Shown here: positions 55,056-63,711 of the stretch, one piece after another
Layout: every line of letters starts with the position of its first letter
Numbering within the stretch: position 1 is the stretch's first letter
Source of the DNA: Deltaproteobacteria bacterium
GTDB lineage: Bacteria > Desulfobacterota > Syntrophobacteria > Syntrophobacterales > Syntrophobacteraceae
Reading direction: 5' to 3'
Length of the DNA stretch: 64,000 nucleotides
NCBI GenBank assembly: GCA_021780695.1
Contig: JAJXYD010000019.1
Coordinates: 1-64,000, forward strand
The notes under the pieces: model-generated
What the model saw: only the letters and a program-made list of their open reading frames with translations
The model's database searches: none
Told to the model about the DNA's origin: nothing
Made by a program: the position numbers and the translations under genes

Positions 55056-55681
55056 TAGACTTCCCTCTTGAAATAGATTTTAGCGATTAAACCTTAAGGG
55101 CGAAAATCAGGGACCCGGCACAGCCGATAGTGGCACACCACACATCCCTTTTCGCCTATCACAAGAAACAGCGTTTGCACCTTTACCTCACAGTGGGAGG
55201 GAATGTCCATCGGAAACCGCTGGAAGACAGACAGATAAAATTGAGCGGAAAACATCGTCCGCCCCCGGTAAAGCGGGGCAAGACAGCCTTGCATTGGAGT
55301 TAAAAAAATGGAGAGGCTCTTTTTTCTTTTCCGAGGAAACAGCAGCGATCATTTTCGACGCCTCCATTCCGGCCGGCGATTTTTCGAGGGACAAGACACT
55401 TAGGGGACTAAGAGTGCCTCAATTTGGCCTCATTTGCAAGCTCATCGTGTAAAATCGAGGCTAAATCGGCGTAAAAATCCGGATTTTTTTACCGGGAAAG
55501 CCATGTACAAAACAGGTGTAAACAGCGCCTGATCCAGTAGCGATGGTTATCGCGATAGATTCCTGTAAAAAAACGTCCGCAGGAGGCCCGGGGGGAAACG
55601 AACTTTCATGGGGGAGGAAGCGAGGCCCAATAGACCCCGCTTCTTCGTACCGGATTCATCGAGATAGCATTTTTGCGCTTT
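55056..55681. other. Long intergenic region between ndk and galE
   Basis: 626 nt with no gene I can support. AAAAATCCGGATTTTT at 55473-55488 is a perfect palindrome. GAAGCG...CGCTTC lies near 55618-55646. A 66-codon minus ORF at 55094-55294 contains CVVCH but has no other sign of being real. Confidence 0.4.
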
Positions 55682-56641
55682 TTAACTCTGCGCGCGCCTG
55701 CTAGCAGCCATTTCCCGCACGGCCTGGCCAACGGATTTAAAATCGTGATCGAACCAGGTGCGCAGATGTCCATTATCCGCGACAAGGCATGGCGGATCTC
55801 CCGACCGGATCGGCTTTTCCTGCACATTTACCTTAACGCCCAGTTCTTTTTCAACATTGTTAACCAGTTGGCGCACGGAGACGCCCGCACCGGTCCCGAC
55901 ATTTGAAACCAGCCGGTCGCGGACCGAGAGCTCCGAGATCGCCTTAATGTGGGCAAGCCCCAGATCCATTACGTGCACATAATCGCGCACCGCGGTTCCA
56001 TCGGGGGTGGGGTGGTCCGTGCCAAAAAGGGTGAAACCGCCTCCAGACATTGCAGCGCCTATAAGGTTTGGCAAAACGTGGGTTTCCGGTTCGTGGCGCT
56101 CGAAAATCTCCCCCTCGGGATCGTTGCCTATTACGTTAAAATAGCGCAGCATTGCGTAGCGCAGACCGAAAACCGGCCCCGTCGCGGCTATCACCTGCTC
56201 GCACATGAGCTTCGAGAGGCCATAGGGGTTTGTTGGCACCTGCCGATGGTCTTCCCGGATGGTCGGGGTTTGGGCATTTCCGTAGGTAGCGCAGGAGCTT
56301 GAAAATACCAGCCGCTTAGTCCCCGCCCGCTTCATTGCCTTTAAAAGGGAAATCGTACCGTTTACGTTGTTATCGAAGTAGATCTCGGGCAAGCGGGTAG
56401 ATTCTTCAACGTAGGCTTTTGCCGCAAAATGGATGACCGCTTCAATTTTAAAAGCGGTCAAAGCCCGAAAGAGGGCCTCCTCGTCTCGGATGTCTCCGAA
56501 AGCAAACGGGCCGAATTTTACCCATTCGGCCCAACCGTTTGACAGATTATCGAAGACGACCGGAAGGTGTCCGGCCCTTCGCAAAAGCTTCGAGGTATGG
56601 GAACCGATGTAGCCCGCACCACCTGTAACCAAAATATTCAT
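55682..56641 (-). CDS. galE: UDP-glucose 4-epimerase
   Basis: 319 aa, an extended SDR. The NAD motif TGGAGYIGSH is at residues 7-16, FSSSCATYG contains the catalytic Ser and YGLSK the Tyr/Lys pair. RDYVHVMDL is typical of GalE. It supplies UDP-galactose for envelope polysaccharide. It is slightly shorter than the common ~330-340 aa, with a short C-terminus. It is divergent from the DUF2007 gene. Confidence 0.92.
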   Translation of the reverse strand: MNILVTGGAGYIGSHTSKLLRRAGHLPVVFDNLSNGWAEWVKFGPFAFGDIRDEEALFRALTAFKIEAVIHFAAKAYVEESTRLPEIYFDNNVNGTISLLKAMKRAGTKRLVFSSSCATYGNAQTPTIREDHRQVPTNPYGLSKLMCEQVIAATGPVFGLRYAMLRYFNVIGNDPEGEIFERHEPETHVLPNLIGAAMSGGGFTLFGTDHPTPDGTAVRDYVHVMDLGLAHIKAISELSVRDRLVSNVGTGAGVSVRQLVNNVEKELGVKVNVQEKPIRSGDPPCLVADNGHLRTWFDHDFKSVGQAVREMAASRRAQS

Positions 56642-56813
56642 AAAGCCTCCTGCCGGCCCTTAAAATCAGAATTTTTATCCTCTATACATCAAAATCACGC
56701 TTACCGCCAGTCCCCTTGCAAGGCAAATTCGGCAAAGTTTTCCGCAAATATTTGAGTTTTAACGGCCGCGGTAATACAATAAAAGAAGAGTATAGGAAAA
56801 AGGACGCAAGACG

Positions 56814-57767
56814 TTGGACGAACCGCAAACCGAATATGTAAAAGTACACACCCTTTCGGACCGCTTCGAGGCGGATGTGATTATAAACGCCCTGGAGCAG
56901 GAAGGAATAGAGGTGATGGTCAGGCCGTTTACGGAGACGGCCTATTCCAATATTTTCGTTCATCAAAAAGGCTGGGGATACATCCTGGCGCCCAGGCAAA
57001 AGGCGGAACTGGCGCGCGAAATCATTGCGGAGATTGTAGCGATGGGCAAAGATGGAGCTCTAAGGGATTTCGGGCAATCGGAAAGCGAGGGGGCCGGCCC
57101 CGCGCGGCCGGGCAATTACGGGCAAAGACTCAGCCAGGTTTGCGAACAGCTCGCCGATCTGCCAATCGAACCCGGTTTATGGGAGGCTTTGAGGCAAGCC
57201 GATCCGCAGGAAGTTGCATCAAGAGCCGGAGTCGAATTCGACCCGGAAACAAAGGGCTATAGCGTTTCGCTTCTAAACGGCTCGGTTTTGTGCAACCCCT
57301 GGAGCCAACAGATCGTGCCGCTCGGAGAGGTCTCCACTTTTTCGCGGGATTTTCAGCTCAGCCTGGCCGTTCTTCATTATCTGCTGCACGCCAAAGACAA
57401 GCCCGCGGCCGATAAATGGGTAAGCGAGAAAGATCTGCCGGGCGGGAGCCTATTTTTCACCGCCGCCCATGCTCTTCCGATGGACCTGCTGATAGCGGCC
57501 TTCGAGGGCCGCCCGGATTTACTCGACGCGGCGGCCCTTGTCACAGGAGGCCAAAAAACCGATATAGCAGGTCTTAGCTACCGTTTCAGCGTCTTGCCAA
57601 GGATTCCCTTTCTTTTGATATTTTGGGAGGGCGACGAAGAATTCGCCTCTTCCTGCCATTTGCTCTTCGATGAGACGATCACGGCCCACTTTGGCTCTCT
57701 AGACCTTGTCTGGGCGCTCGTAAATGTCTTCATCCAGGCTCTACTGGCCTCGGCAGCCCGCGTTTAA
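56814..57767 (+). CDS. DUF2007-DUF3786-like two-domain protein
   Basis: 317 aa, starting at TTG 56814 (AAGGA nine bases upstream). Residues 1-75 (VKVHTLSDRFEADVIINALEQ) resemble DUF2007, a small domain with GlnB-like fold. Residues about 110-310 resemble DUF3786 (LAVLHYLLHAKDKP, WVSEKDLPGGSLFF), of unknown function and common in anaerobes. It reads as a cytoplasmic protein without membrane segments. The next small gene is in the same direction. Confidence 0.75.
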   Translation: MDEPQTEYVKVHTLSDRFEADVIINALEQEGIEVMVRPFTETAYSNIFVHQKGWGYILAPRQKAELAREIIAEIVAMGKDGALRDFGQSESEGAGPARPGNYGQRLSQVCEQLADLPIEPGLWEALRQADPQEVASRAGVEFDPETKGYSVSLLNGSVLCNPWSQQIVPLGEVSTFSRDFQLSLAVLHYLLHAKDKPAADKWVSEKDLPGGSLFFTAAHALPMDLLIAAFEGRPDLLDAAALVTGGQKTDIAGLSYRFSVLPRIPFLLIFWEGDEEFASSCHLLFDETITAHFGSLDLVWALVNVFIQALLASAARV

Positions 57768-57802
57768 AAACCTTTCACTCACCCGATCGGAGCAGACAAA
57801 AA

Positions 57803-58066
57803 ATGCATGGGAACATGAACATGGACCGCGCCATATTCGACCTCAACATCAGCGTCGAGGCGACTTCACTCTATATACTGCTGTGCGCTCTAATGGACGC
57901 GGGAGAAGACCCAACGCTCCAAAACGCCTCGGTTAAGTGGACCGGGACAAAAGAGGCCCTGGACACAGCCGCCCGCGAACTGATCGAAAGGGGCATCGTG
58001 GCAGGGGCCGTGCCAACGCCAAACGACATGCACCTTCATCCCAACAGCCGCGAGCACTGGTGCTGA
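57803..58066 (+). CDS. Small conserved hypothetical protein
   Basis: 87 aa, of which the core starts MDRAIFDLNISVEATSLYIL. I recall close relatives in other Desulfobacterota but no function. GGAG lies ten bases before ATG 57803. ATGs at 57815 and 57821 are alternatives. It ends HPNSREHWC. It probably forms an operon with the DUF3786-like gene and is closed by the terminator at 58079. Confidence 0.75.
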   Translation: MHGNMNMDRAIFDLNISVEATSLYILLCALMDAGEDPTLQNASVKWTGTKEALDTAARELIERGIVAGAVPTPNDMHLHPNSREHWC

Positions 58067-58078
58067 GTTTGAAAGCAG

Positions 58079-58106
58079 GAGGGCGGGGGGAAAATCCCCC
58101 GCCCTC
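58079..58106. terminator. Bidirectional terminator, thrC and the 57803 gene
   Basis: An 11-bp GC stem (GAGGGCGGGGG with CCCCCGCCCTC, loop AAAAT) is followed by TTTT on the plus strand. It lies between convergent genes. Confidence 0.85.
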
Positions 58107-58108
58107 TT

Positions 58109-59611
58109 TTAGCCAAGCCGTTTTAACTCCAGCACATCCGCAATGACCGAAGCACTGTAGCGAACAAACGCATCAAACTCTTGGGCCCCCAGGCTCCCGG
58201 CGGCCGGATTGGGCACAGACCCGGGAAGGCTAATGGAAAACGGTGCGTTTTGCATTGGTTTTTTGGGAGAGACTTCGAATTCGGGCTCAAAAGCGTCGGA
58301 GAAGTATTTATCCTGGAAAACCGCAAATTTAAGCGCGTGCGCGGTCGCATCGAGCACCGCCGTGCGCTTGGCGTCAACGAGGTTTTCAGCCACGGCCTTT
58401 CTTATACCCGCCAGGCATTCTCCCCCCTGGGTGCAGGCGATATGACCGTTTCGATTTGCAAACAGCATCGAGTCCATGATTTCCTGCTCGGATATCTGAA
58501 CGAACTTCACGGATTGCTCGCCGCCGATCTTACGGTACTGTTCGACCAGTCTTATCACCCGGGGCATGGAAACCGGATTACCGATCATGGCCGCCTGGGC
58601 AACGCTTGGCCTAACTGTCACCGGATGAAACTTCCGCCTGCTTTTTTCGGCTTCCCGGTAATAGAGATAAACCGGGTTCGCATGCTCGGATTGAACTCCT
58701 AAGACAGCGGGAAGAGCGTCAATGACGCCAAGGTCATACATTTTCAGAAAGCCCGCCATTATGGCCGTAATGTTGCCCGCGTTTCCGATAGGCGCAACAA
58801 CTGCCAGTCCGCCGACCTGGTAGTCGAAACTCTGGGCTACTTCATAGCTGTAGGATTCCTGCCCGAGGATGCGCCAGGCGTTTTTGGAATTCATAAGCGC
58901 AACGGAGTAATTTTCCGAAAGATATTCGACGACCTTCATGCAATCGTCAAACACGCCCGGGATCTCGATAACCCGGGCTCCGCTTCCAAGGGGTTGGCCG
59001 AGTTGCTGCGGAGTGACCTTGCCCGAGGGCAAAAGTACGGCCGACTTTACTCTACCGCAAAGATAGGAGGCATAAAGAGCCGCAGCCGCGGAGGTATCTC
59101 CCGTTGAAGCGCAGATCGCCAAAACATCGCGAACACCGCGTGTGTTTATGAGATAATTAAGATAGCTGAAAGCGCTGGCCATCCCCCGGTCTTTAAAAGA
59201 AGCGCTGGGGTTTTGACCGTCGTTTTTAAAGCAGATATCCATCCCGACCCACTCTTTCATGACCGCATTGGCGCCGACAACGGGCGTATGGGCTTCCCCC
59301 AGATAGACTATGTCTTCCAGGGGAATTATCGAACCAATGAGTTCATGGAAAAGGTATATCCCTTTAAGGGCCCCCAGATTGGACATTTTCCTGTAATCGA
59401 AGATCTTTCGCCATGTTTGGCCGGGGATTTCCTTGAGGCGATCCCACTGCATATCTTCAATAAGGAGGACCGAACCACATTTGGGACAGGTGTAGAGAAG
59501 CTCTTCTATGCCGTAGAGCTCCTCGCACCCAAGGCAGCGGTAAAGATATCTGCCGCTTATCTTCGGGATAACCAACGATTGCATTTCAGGGGGAAACTGG
59601 TCTAATTTCAT
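58109..59611 (-). CDS. thrC: Threonine synthase
   Basis: 500 aa. PLP-dependent conversion of O-phosphohomoserine to threonine. The N-terminus has a zinc-ribbon (C26, C29, C42, C45). The PLP lysine is K140 in NPSASFKDRG. The glycine-rich phosphate loop is APIGNAGN. The length and zinc ribbon fit one threonine-synthase branch. A C-terminal extension of about 80 residues (from residue ~420) is typical of this group. Confidence 0.93.
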   Translation of the reverse strand: MKLDQFPPEMQSLVIPKISGRYLYRCLGCEELYGIEELLYTCPKCGSVLLIEDMQWDRLKEIPGQTWRKIFDYRKMSNLGALKGIYLFHELIGSIIPLEDIVYLGEAHTPVVGANAVMKEWVGMDICFKNDGQNPSASFKDRGMASAFSYLNYLINTRGVRDVLAICASTGDTSAAAALYASYLCGRVKSAVLLPSGKVTPQQLGQPLGSGARVIEIPGVFDDCMKVVEYLSENYSVALMNSKNAWRILGQESYSYEVAQSFDYQVGGLAVVAPIGNAGNITAIMAGFLKMYDLGVIDALPAVLGVQSEHANPVYLYYREAEKSRRKFHPVTVRPSVAQAAMIGNPVSMPRVIRLVEQYRKIGGEQSVKFVQISEQEIMDSMLFANRNGHIACTQGGECLAGIRKAVAENLVDAKRTAVLDATAHALKFAVFQDKYFSDAFEPEFEVSPKKPMQNAPFSISLPGSVPNPAAGSLGAQEFDAFVRYSASVIADVLELKRLG

Positions 59612-59778
59612 GCAAACTCCGGATGAATCTCAAATATTGCGCTCCAATTCAGGGGCCAAGGGGAAATCGCCCGGACCCGATTTGAGCAAGTATCAAATAT
59701 TTCACGGCAATAATCAAGGGATACGCAAAGCCGATGCTCCCTCGCAGCATTTCCCCCCGGGTGTTTGGAACCCCTCGC

Positions 59779-59821
59779 GTGTTGCAAAAAAGCAACACAT
59801 GCTATTTCCATGTGTTTTTTT
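59779..59821 (+). terminator. Overlapping hairpins upstream of lpxC
   Basis: Hairpin 1 is GTGTTGC-N6-GCAACAC (59779-59798). Hairpin 2 is ACACATG-N7-CATGTGT (59795-59815) with seven Ts, a typical terminator. They share ACAC and exclude each other. They lie upstream of the candidate lpxC promoter, so they may insulate it or form an attenuator for a longer transcript. Confidence 0.6.
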
Positions 59822-59926
59822 CACAACAGTCCCATTTTTAATTCAAGTATTGCTATTTTATTCCGATAAATGTAAGAGTAGCCTCCATATTGGTTTTAGG
59901 GCATGGCGTGGCCGAGGGAAGACCTT

Positions 59927-59942
59927 TGGCACGAAAGATGCT
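59927..59942 (+). promoter_or_regulatory. Candidate sigma-54 promoter of lpxC
   Basis: TGGCACGAAAGATGCT has a perfect -24 block (TGGCACG), ten bases between GG and GC and a -12 block ATGCT. The start would be near 59953, giving a 20-nt leader that contains the GGGAGG Shine-Dalgarno of lpxC. Confidence 0.6.
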
Positions 59943-59973
59943 CTAGGACCGAGGCCGGGAGGTTACAGGGGGC

Positions 59974-60879
59974 GTGACACATCACAAACAACACACTATC
60001 GGTCAATCGGTATGGTGCAGCGGAGTAGGACTGCATTCGGGGCTAAAGATTTCGATGGTCCTGAAGCCGGCGCCCGCGGATCACGGAATCCGTTTTCGGC
60101 GAACGGATCTCACGGGCAATCCCACGATCAACGCGCACTACAACAACGTAATAGATACATTCCAGGCCACAACCATCGGCTCGTCCAACGTGGCCGTCTC
60201 CACCGTCGAACATCTTATGGCGGCCCTCTACGGCTGCGGGATCGATAATGCGCTGGTGGAGCTAAACGGCCCCGAGGCGCCCATTTTCGACGGAAGCGCG
60301 GCGCCTTATGTCAAGCTGATCCAAAGGGGTTCTATCGTTGAGCAAAACCAGGCCAGGCGTTACCTTACCATAAGAGAACCCGTAGTGGTGAGGGAAGGCG
60401 ATTCGTCCATAATCGCCACACCTTCGGACCAATTCCAGGTTCACTACGAAATTGAGTTTCCCCATCCTCGGGTGGGCAAACAGGAATATTCCTGGGAACT
60501 GACAAACAGCAGTTTCAGCATGGAAATAGCCAAGGCGCGGACCTTCGGTTTTTTAAAAGACGTTTTGCGACTCCAGGAAATGGGACTGATCCGGGGGGGT
60601 TCGCTTTCAAACGCGGTGGTTTTCGACGACAAAGAAGTTTTAAACGTCCATGGTTTCCGCTATTCGGACGAATGCGTGCGCCATAAGATTCTCGATTTTA
60701 TAGGAGATCTGGCTCTTACGGGCCTGCCCGTTCTTGGAAAATTCGAGATACGAAAAGCCGGCCACACACTCCACAGCCGCTTTCTTGCCAAGCTGATGGA
60801 TGCAAAATGCCATACGGATCAAATGCCGCTCACAATTCCACCACCCTATATTTCCTCGGAGCTTTTCGCCATCGCCTGA
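59974..60879 (+). CDS. lpxC: UDP-3-O-acyl-N-acetylglucosamine deacetylase
   Basis: 301 aa. Committed step of lipid A synthesis. Zinc ligands are visible: H80 in STVEHLMAAL, and His and Asp in VRHKILDFIGD. The catalytic His is in KAGHTLHSRF. Domain II has FDGSAAPYVKLI. The start is GTG with GGGAGG upstream. It shows that the organism makes LPS. It stands alone, apart from other lpx genes. Confidence 0.96.
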   Translation: MTHHKQHTIGQSVWCSGVGLHSGLKISMVLKPAPADHGIRFRRTDLTGNPTINAHYNNVIDTFQATTIGSSNVAVSTVEHLMAALYGCGIDNALVELNGPEAPIFDGSAAPYVKLIQRGSIVEQNQARRYLTIREPVVVREGDSSIIATPSDQFQVHYEIEFPHPRVGKQEYSWELTNSSFSMEIAKARTFGFLKDVLRLQEMGLIRGGSLSNAVVFDDKEVLNVHGFRYSDECVRHKILDFIGDLALTGLPVLGKFEIRKAGHTLHSRFLAKLMDAKCHTDQMPLTIPPPYISSELFAIA

Positions 60880-60930
60880 GGACCCGGGCAAGTTCGAGCA
60901 GTTTTTTTGATTCAAAATCCCTGTTTACTT

Positions 60931-60963
60931 CGAGCATCCCCGCCGTTTAGGCCGGGATGCTCG
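60931..60963. terminator. Terminator between lpxC and the helicase gene
   Basis: CGAGCATCCC pairs perfectly with GGGATGCTCG around a GC-rich inner loop, between two convergent genes. TTTGCTTT follows on the plus strand. Confidence 0.75.
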
Positions 60964-61032
60964 TTTGCTTTGGGCTCTTAAAAGCACCCGATATCCATCC
61001 CATAGATAACGGGATAGGTAAAAGCCCCGTTT

Positions 61033-63522
61033 TCAGCCTATCTTGCCGGCAGCCAGAAATTTTTGATGCGCCTGGACCAGCTTGATTTCCGCATAGGAAG
61101 AGCTCTCGCCCAAAGCTTTTTTAAGCTCCCCCAGGGACCGGTCTTGCATCGTCGTTAACTTTCGCTCGATGAGTTGGAGCTTTTCCGGGCCAAGAAGTTT
61201 TGCGATCTCGATCTGTCCGGTTTCCACAAAAGCGGCCAGGTGGCCCAGAATGGTCGAAGGGGTAAGCCCCCGCTCCCGGGCGACCTCAGAAACGGAGCGT
61301 CCGGTACTGAAAAGTTCGAAGCTAATGTGGGCCGTATTTTTGGGGGCCGATTTTTCAGCTTCCCCCGCACAAGCCTTGGCCGCCATGACCGCAGCAGGCT
61401 CGAAAGTCCTGTCAATCCCATGGGTTTGCCGGTAGGAGCAAACGAGCTCCAGGATCTCCTCGCCGTACTTTTCATACAGCCGTTTGCCGATACCCCTGAT
61501 GCTCTTTAGCTTCCAGGGGTTATCGGGAAGCGTTGCGGCGATCTGGATCAACACGCTCAGGTTAAGGATCTGGTAGCTGGAAACACCGGATTTCTCAGCC
61601 AGCGCCTCTCGCCAGCTTTTAAGGGTCTGGAAAAGTTCGGGGTGTCCGATTTCGGATACGGTATATTCGAGCGCCTGGCTCTTCTTTTCCGTTTGGGGTT
61701 TGAATTCTATCCGGGCAGACGACAGGGCACGCAGGTAGAGACCCGAAGAGAAGCCGGATTTGCAGCTTTTGGCCGCCGCAAGCTTTTCGGCCGTTTCTTT
61801 TTTGAGTTCTTCAAGCCGTGCCGTGACGATTTTTGAAATCTCCTTATTGTCGGTATCTATGCGAAGGCCGGAAAGCAGACCCCCGAAAACGGAGTTGAGC
61901 TTTTCCTCAAAATAGATCCCGGCCTTAGTCGAGCGATCCAGTAAGGAGGGATCTTCTTCCGGGAGGGTATCCGGGGAGAAAAGCCCGAGCAACTGTTTTT
62001 GGAACTTTGCGCCCACACTAAAGATCTCGTCTTTGGCCCTTTCCTGAAGATGCTTAAGGTCGGGCGCACCGGAGATCCTTAGCGAACCGCTGTTTGCAGC
62101 GGTTATCCGCACAAAGCGGTCGAGGGAAAAACTAAGCCCCGAGAAGTCGAAGCATTCGGAAATCAAGCGCTGTTGATAGAGGATTTGGGCCGTTTGCAGC
62201 TTCTGCCTGGAAGGAGGGTTCCCGGAGGTCCGGGCTATGAATTGGGATACGGCCGTGTCGGTCTTTACGGCATGGGAGGAAATCGGGGAAGTCAGAACAA
62301 GACCTTCGAAGCTCTTGCATCGGCTCAAAGCCACGTAGACCTGGCCGTGGGCGAAAGCGGCGCCGGCATCGATAACGGCCCGCTCAAAGGTAAGCCCCTG
62401 GCTTTTGTGAATGGTGATGGCCCAGGCCGGCTTAAGAGGAAGCTGCTCGAAACTGCCGGCCTTTTCCCCGGCTATCTCTCCCGTGGCGGGGTCCAGATGG
62501 TATTTGACGTTTTCCCAGATCGCCGGCCCGGCCTCGATCCCCCCCTCCTCTCCGGGGCACTTGACGCTAACCGAGCTTTCCCCGATCCGGGTGATCGTCC
62601 CTATCTTGCCGTTAAAGTAGAGCTTTTCGGCGGAGGGATCGTTTTTTACAAACATCACCTGGGCGCCCTTTTTGAGGGTCAGGGAGGACGAGGTGGGGTA
62701 GGAATATTCCGGGAAATCCCCCTCGATTCGGGCCTGAAATACATGGGGTTTATCGGGCAACCCCTTTAGCCTCGCCCGGTTTACGCTATCGGCGATTCTA
62801 TTGTGAGTACAAAGAGTTATATAGCCCTCGCCATCTTCAGGCAGAAAATCTGGGCGCCAGCGGCTGTTTAGTTTCCGCAAAGAAGCCTCATCGAGTTGAT
62901 TGTCTCGCACCCGGTTGAGAAGTTCTATGAAACCCGAGTCCGATTGGCGGTAGATGTGTTTTAGTTCGATTGTCACAAATTCGGAAAGTCCGAGGGCGCG
63001 GCTGCCGAAAAAATAGAAGGACTCATAGAACTGTTCGAGGCTCTCCAGCTCCTCTTCCTTTACAACCGGGGAGAGCTGCTGGAGGTCTCCGATCATGAGA
63101 AGCTGCACCCCGCCAAAGGGCAGGTCTTTTCGCCGAAAGCGTCTAAGGACCCCATCGACCCCATCGAGCAAATCGGCCCGCACCATGCTGATTTCATCGA
63201 TAACCAGCAGGTCCATGCTTTTTATGACATTCATTTTCTCCCGGCCGAACCTGTATTGATTGGTGCGCTCGTAAACCCCGCTGCCCGGCACGCAGGGTCC
63301 GAAAGGCAGCTGGAAAAAAGAATGAAGGGTAACCCCGCCGGCGTTGATCGCGGCCACACCCGTTGGGGCCGCTACCACCATTCGTTTTCGAGTGTTCTTT
63401 TTGAGGTTTTTAAGAAAGGTGGTCTTGCCAGTCCCAGCCCTGCCCGTAAGAAAAACGTTGCGATCGGTGTACTCGACAAAATCACGGACCAGCGCAAGCT
63501 CGGGATTTTCAATCTCTTTCAT
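61033..63522 (-). CDS. Pif1/RecD-like helicase with HRDC and HTH tail
   Basis: 829 aa from the ATG at 63522. The SF1 helicase part (about 1-410) has TGRAGTGKTTFL (Walker A), APTGVAAINAGG, VIDEISMVRADLL (Walker B) and AITIHKSQGLTFERAVID near the end. A linker leads to an HRDC domain (about 600-690, VSSYQILNLSVLIQIA and IRGIGKRLYEKYG) and a C-terminal HTH_40-type region (GRSVSEVARERGLTPSTILGHL). Such proteins unwind DNA in repair or replication. The Shine-Dalgarno is weak. A TTG five codons upstream is an alternative start. Confidence 0.92.
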   Translation of the reverse strand: MKEIENPELALVRDFVEYTDRNVFLTGRAGTGKTTFLKNLKKNTRKRMVVAAPTGVAAINAGGVTLHSFFQLPFGPCVPGSGVYERTNQYRFGREKMNVIKSMDLLVIDEISMVRADLLDGVDGVLRRFRRKDLPFGGVQLLMIGDLQQLSPVVKEEELESLEQFYESFYFFGSRALGLSEFVTIELKHIYRQSDSGFIELLNRVRDNQLDEASLRKLNSRWRPDFLPEDGEGYITLCTHNRIADSVNRARLKGLPDKPHVFQARIEGDFPEYSYPTSSSLTLKKGAQVMFVKNDPSAEKLYFNGKIGTITRIGESSVSVKCPGEEGGIEAGPAIWENVKYHLDPATGEIAGEKAGSFEQLPLKPAWAITIHKSQGLTFERAVIDAGAAFAHGQVYVALSRCKSFEGLVLTSPISSHAVKTDTAVSQFIARTSGNPPSRQKLQTAQILYQQRLISECFDFSGLSFSLDRFVRITAANSGSLRISGAPDLKHLQERAKDEIFSVGAKFQKQLLGLFSPDTLPEEDPSLLDRSTKAGIYFEEKLNSVFGGLLSGLRIDTDNKEISKIVTARLEELKKETAEKLAAAKSCKSGFSSGLYLRALSSARIEFKPQTEKKSQALEYTVSEIGHPELFQTLKSWREALAEKSGVSSYQILNLSVLIQIAATLPDNPWKLKSIRGIGKRLYEKYGEEILELVCSYRQTHGIDRTFEPAAVMAAKACAGEAEKSAPKNTAHISFELFSTGRSVSEVARERGLTPSTILGHLAAFVETGQIEIAKLLGPEKLQLIERKLTTMQDRSLGELKKALGESSSYAEIKLVQAHQKFLAAGKIG

Positions 63523-63711
63523 GGTCACAACTCGCAACAGTTCGAGGTAAAACTATTGTCATCGGGATCAATATGATCGTGCAACACAATTGTAGCAAAG
63601 ATAGCACACGGAAACGAAGCAGGATTAAAACCAAAACCGCTATTTCGCAAGACTTTACGACTTTTTTTCGCCGTCCCCCCCCTTCCCCGGTAATTTCGGA
63701 GAAAAATCAAC

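Noticed and set aside
55094..55294. A 66-aa minus-strand ORF with a CVVCH heme-like motif
   Set aside because: No signal peptide, no good Shine-Dalgarno and no conserved context; probably chance.
56645..56660. GG-N10-GC pattern upstream of galE on the minus strand
   Set aside because: Flanking bases do not match the -24 and -12 blocks and it coincides with the Shine-Dalgarno region.
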